Positions 52,266 through 55,405 of a stretch of DNA of 55,405 nt are shown piece by piece. The notes under the pieces were generated by a model, which saw only the letters and a list, made by a program, of their open reading frames with translations, had not been told where the DNA came from and searched no databases. The DNA is taken from positions 1-55,405 of the forward strand of contig NCET01000001.1 of NCBI GenBank assembly GCA_002280815.1, read 5' to 3'. Every line of letters begins with the position of its first letter. Within the stretch, counting starts at the first letter, position 1. This DNA is from Flavobacteriales bacterium 32-34-25 (lineage in GTDB: Bacteria; Bacteroidota; Bacteroidia; Flavobacteriales; Flavobacteriaceae). Made by a program: the position numbers and the translations under genes.

Positions 52266-55200
52266 ATGGCAAAAACTATCTCCGACGAAGTAATGAAACT
52301 ATCCATTGAAATAAATGGAAATAAAGCTCAAACCGAACTTTTAGATCTTGAGAAAAAGACACGTGTACTTACTGAAGCTAATAAGGGTCATTTACTGCAA
52401 AAACAACTTTTAGAAAAACAAGGAAAAAAAGATACCGAACAATACAAATTGCTAACAGCAACGATGAAAGCCAATTCGGATGAAATAGTTTCCAATAAAG
52501 CAAAAATGAAAATCCTGCAAGACCAAATAGGTATAACAGGTTTAACCATTTCTCAATTACAGTCTAAAGCTATCATGCTTCGTAACAATTTACGAAATAT
52601 GGTACCAGGTTCTGCAGATTATAAACGGTACGAAGCGGAATTACAGCAGGTTTCTGCACGTTTAAGCGAACTAAGGGGAAAAGCCACACAAAGCAAACTT
52701 TCCCTTGGTTCTATGGCGGATGGCTTCAACCGTTACCAGGCTATGGCTCTTACTGTAGTAGCATCACTTACCGGTGTTGTTCTTTCTATTCAAAAAATCA
52801 TCGATTTAAACGGAAAATTGGTGGGTGCGCAATCCAATGTGATGAAAACAACCGGAATGACCCGTCAGGAAGTTGATGAGTTGACTAAATCCTTTGGCTT
52901 ACTCCATACCCGTACTTCCAGAATAGACTTATTAGGCATTGCCGAACAGGGAGGACGAATTGGAATTGCCAAAGCCGAGATAGGCGATTTTGTCAATGTC
53001 ATGAATAAAGCTGCTGTATCCTTGGGTGATTCCTTTACTGGTGGTGCTGAGGAAGTAGCGAACAAGCTGGGTAAAATCAAATTCCTTTTTGCTGAAACTA
53101 AGGATTTGGGCGTGGAACAAACCTATAATTCAATCGGTTCGGCTATTAACGATTTGGGGGCTAATGGTGTAGCATCCGAGCAAAACATTGCCGATTTTAC
53201 CACCCGAATAGGATCCCTTACTGATGTCTTAAAACCTACTATTCAGGAAACCTTAGCCCTTGGTGCTGCATTCGAAGAATCAGGAATTGAATCCGAAGTT
53301 TCCTCTCGTGCCTATGGTATTTTTATGAATCGTGCCAGTACCGGTGCTGCCGATTTTGCGAAAGTAATGGGGATTTCTAAAAAAGCGGTCGAGGATATGA
53401 TCAATACCAATCCGCTGGAATTCATGCTCCAATTTGCTGAAGGAATGAAAGGCATGAATGCTACTGATGTAGCTAAAACATTAGACCACCTTAAAATCAA
53501 TGCCGATGGTGCTAATAAGGTAATTGGTGCTATGGGTAACAATACCGCACGTTTCCGTGAATTAATTGATTTGTCTAATCAATCTTTTGCTGATGGAACT
53601 TCACTTATCAACGAGTACAATATCAAAAACAATGAACTCGAAGCGATATTAGAACGCATCAAGAAAACCGTTTCAGGTTGGTTTTCGTCTGAGACTTTTG
53701 TGAAATGGTTAACTGTGGCTGTATCTTGGTTTGCCAATTTTATTGGAGCAACTGAAGAAGCTGAAAATAAAATATCTACATGGAGAATAACTTTAGCTTT
53801 TACTGCTAAATTATTAGCTGTTCTTGTTTCTTCCATGATTTCATTTACAGTTGCTTCTAGAGTAGCTGCTATTGAAGTTAAATCTTTAGGAGTTGCAACC
53901 GCTTGGGCTAATATTCAATCTAAATTGAATGTAATGTGGTTATCATTACAAAAATTTGGATTGATAGCTTATTCTATTGTAATGAAAATATTTAGTCAGG
54001 AAGCTAAAGCAGCTACTGTAGCTATTAGGGCTTTAAATATAGCAGGTGCTGCAAGTCCTTGGGGTGCATTGTTGGCTGTAATTGCTGCGGTTACAACTGC
54101 ATATTTTGTTTTTAGAGATTCTGTAAATAAAGCTACAATTAGTCAAGATAGTTTTTCAAAACAACAAAAAGTTTTAGCGGATGAAGTAGGTAAATCTACT
54201 GCAGCTACAAAAGCACACATTTCGGCTTTAGTAAGTGTTATAAATGATGAAAATGTTTCATTGGCTACACGAAAAAAAGCGTATGAAAACTTAGTAAAAA
54301 TAGCACCTGAATTTAATGGTTTACTTGTAAAAGAAGGAGAAAAGGTTTCTGGGTTACTTACCATATATGCTGATTATATAAAAGCATTAGATCAGGTCGC
54401 TTATGCTAAAGGATTTGCTAAACTAAATGAGAAAAACATTGAAAAGGAAATTAGTGACGCTCAGAAATTATACAATGCCGAAATAAAAATGCAACAATCA
54501 AAAAAGGCATTTGATGAGTATAGAAGTAAAACTACAATAAAAAATAGAGATCTATATGTTGATATGGATTTGTCAGGTAAATATAGTGCTGATAAAATAG
54601 CCTTTGAAAAAGCTAAATCAAATTTAGAAAACACAAAAAAAATTGTAGAACAAACATCAAGTTTTCAAACCAATACTGTAAATAATTTAAAAAAAAACAT
54701 AACATTAAGAGAAAAACAACTTTCAGCATTAGAAACTAAATACGGTAAAGAAGTAGCTGCTAAAAGTTCAGGATACAAACAAATTGCATTAAAACTAAAA
54801 GCTGACAAACAATCTTTAGATGCTTTAATTGGTTCTACAGGAAATAATGGTGAGACACCGGATTCCAAATATAAAGTTCCTCAAGAAACTAATGGTTCAG
54901 GGGATAAAGCCTTGAAAAAACAGCAGGAAACAGCAAAAAAACAAATAGAGGAAACTGAAAAATTTATTGAAGATAAATTAAAATTGGAACGTCAGGCTGA
55001 GGATATCAGTCTGGATAAAATGGGTGAAGGAGCAGCTAAAGAAATAATAATAGAACAGGTATTACTTGAAAGAAAATTAGAAGATTTAGAAAAAGCTTTG
55101 AAAAAAGAAGAGGATATCAAACAAGCGTATGCAAACGCATCTAATAAAAATTTATCTGAAACCGAAAGAAGTTATTGGAAAGCACAAGCAGAATTATGGG

Positions 55201-55405
55201 AAGCTTCCAATAAAACCAAATCAATAGAAATGGAACAGGCTGTTTACACCCACAACCTGAAATTAGCCACCATTGAAGAAAAAGCAGCTATCGAGGCTAT
55301 AAATAAAAAGAAAGAAAACTTTGATCGCGAAAAACAACAACGTGAAATCAAGTTCAATGAGGAACTGGCGGCACTGGGTAATAATAAAAGAGCCAAAAGA
55401 AAACT
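52266..55405 (+). CDS. Tail tape measure protein, 3' partial
   Basis: At least 1046 codons, open at the right edge. N-terminal coiled coil, then the tape measure core: TGMTRQEVDELTKSFG, RIDLLGIAEQGGRIGIAK, VMNKAAVSLGDSF, SSRAYGIFMNRASTGAADFAKVMGISKKAVEDMI. Hydrophobic segments near residues 510-535 and 595-617 (SPWGALLAVIAAVTTAYFVF), then long coiled coils. It sets tail length and helps DNA entry, so the virion has a long tail. Directly behind late promoter C. Confidence 0.9.
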   Translation, partial: MAKTISDEVMKLSIEINGNKAQTELLDLEKKTRVLTEANKGHLLQKQLLEKQGKKDTEQYKLLTATMKANSDEIVSNKAKMKILQDQIGITGLTISQLQSKAIMLRNNLRNMVPGSADYKRYEAELQQVSARLSELRGKATQSKLSLGSMADGFNRYQAMALTVVASLTGVVLSIQKIIDLNGKLVGAQSNVMKTTGMTRQEVDELTKSFGLLHTRTSRIDLLGIAEQGGRIGIAKAEIGDFVNVMNKAAVSLGDSFTGGAEEVANKLGKIKFLFAETKDLGVEQTYNSIGSAINDLGANGVASEQNIADFTTRIGSLTDVLKPTIQETLALGAAFEESGIESEVSSRAYGIFMNRASTGAADFAKVMGISKKAVEDMINTNPLEFMLQFAEGMKGMNATDVAKTLDHLKINADGANKVIGAMGNNTARFRELIDLSNQSFADGTSLINEYNIKNNELEAILERIKKTVSGWFSSETFVKWLTVAVSWFANFIGATEEAENKISTWRITLAFTAKLLAVLVSSMISFTVASRVAAIEVKSLGVATAWANIQSKLNVMWLSLQKFGLIAYSIVMKIFSQEAKAATVAIRALNIAGAASPWGALLAVIAAVTTAYFVFRDSVNKATISQDSFSKQQKVLADEVGKSTAATKAHISALVSVINDENVSLATRKKAYENLVKIAPEFNGLLVKEGEKVSGLLTIYADYIKALDQVAYAKGFAKLNEKNIEKEISDAQKLYNAEIKMQQSKKAFDEYRSKTTIKNRDLYVDMDLSGKYSADKIAFEKAKSNLENTKKIVEQTSSFQTNTVNNLKKNITLREKQLSALETKYGKEVAAKSSGYKQIALKLKADKQSLDALIGSTGNNGETPDSKYKVPQETNGSGDKALKKQQETAKKQIEETEKFIEDKLKLERQAEDISLDKMGEGAAKEIIIEQVLLERKLEDLEKALKKEEDIKQAYANASNKNLSETERSYWKAQAELWEASNKTKSIEMEQAVYTHNLKLATIEEKAAIEAINKKKENFDREKQQREIKFNEELAALGNNKRAKRK

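Larger units (their letters stand above)
14134..55405 (+). mobile_element. Tailed-phage prophage, right end beyond the window
   Basis: Repressor, replication, lysis, protease, capsid, terminase, portal, antirepressor and tape measure genes lie in one block of at least 41 kb. Most run rightward, with leftward inserts at 23034-25250 and 42451-44355. Reading frames here are intact, unlike the host part to the left. The long tape measure gene implies a long-tailed virion (siphovirus or myovirus). No integrase is visible; it may be near the missing right end. I found no Mu-type transposase. Confidence 0.9.

Noticed and set aside
14134-55405. Mu-like transposable phage
   Set aside because: The repressor/early layout is similar, but there is no MuA/MuB-type gene; a primase-helicase and tRNA-type boundary argue for a site-specific temperate phage.

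Overview
The window looks like a chromosome segment of a Flavobacterium-like member of the Bacteroidota. The DNA is AT-rich, the promoters carry the Bacteroidota -7 box (TAnnTTTG), Shine-Dalgarno sequences are mostly absent, and the housekeeping proteins (ClpC, a RimB-RimK fusion, Pit plus DUF47, ThrA-ThrB-ThrC) read as flavobacterial. The genus is inferred from remembered family resemblance; no search was run.

Host part, 1 to about 14130. It holds the 3' part of clpC, a RimK-type ligase fused to a RimB-like protease domain, an EamA transporter, a Pit phosphate transporter with its DUF47 partner, and a threonine operon (thrA-thrB-thrC). The operon is preceded by a short open frame ending in five Thr codons. 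A LuxR-type regulator, a secreted protein of unknown function and intergenic repeats follow. Four core genes are damaged within 10 kb: clpC (deletion and frameshift), pit (2-base slip plus a 58-bp tandem duplication), thrA (apparent in-frame gap) and thrB (deletion and frameshift). This clustering suggests assembly errors, but real lesions cannot be excluded.

Prophage part, about 14134 to beyond the right edge. A 3' tRNA fragment followed by its terminator marks a probable left attachment site. The order is: repressor with operators; rightward early operon (HTH regulator, Toprim/SF3 primase-helicase, DUF3127 OB-fold, outer-membrane beta-barrel, ASCH protein, lipoprotein); leftward umuC-SRAP DNA-damage cassette; adhesion module with an SGNH-esterase tail fibre; lysis module (amidase, unimolecular-spanin-like lipoprotein); S49 protease, major capsid protein and decoration-like protein; PLD-like protein and small membrane proteins; terminase; leftward antirestriction-like cassette (ArdC-N, N6-MTase-like, SymE-like); portal, neck and tail genes; antirepressor; and the tape measure protein cut by the window edge. 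No integrase or transposase is visible.

The regulatory layer is the most interesting part. (i) Five places, four of them directly upstream of a late transcription unit and one inside the end of the spanin-like gene, share TGTCACA, exactly 21 nt, then a -7-like box; this looks like a phage-specific late promoter. (ii) The repressor operator AATCTA-N7-TAGATT occurs at the early promoter and twice before the tail-fibre operon. (iii) A near-identical 22-bp palindrome lies at the antirestriction cassette and before a small HTH gene. (iv) A transcript leader at 50645-50807 has interleaved inverted repeats (A-B-A'-B') and a segment complementary to the next start codon, a candidate undescribed RNA switch. 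(v) Six copies of a palindromic repeat sit only in the late region, one of them in frame inside a gene.
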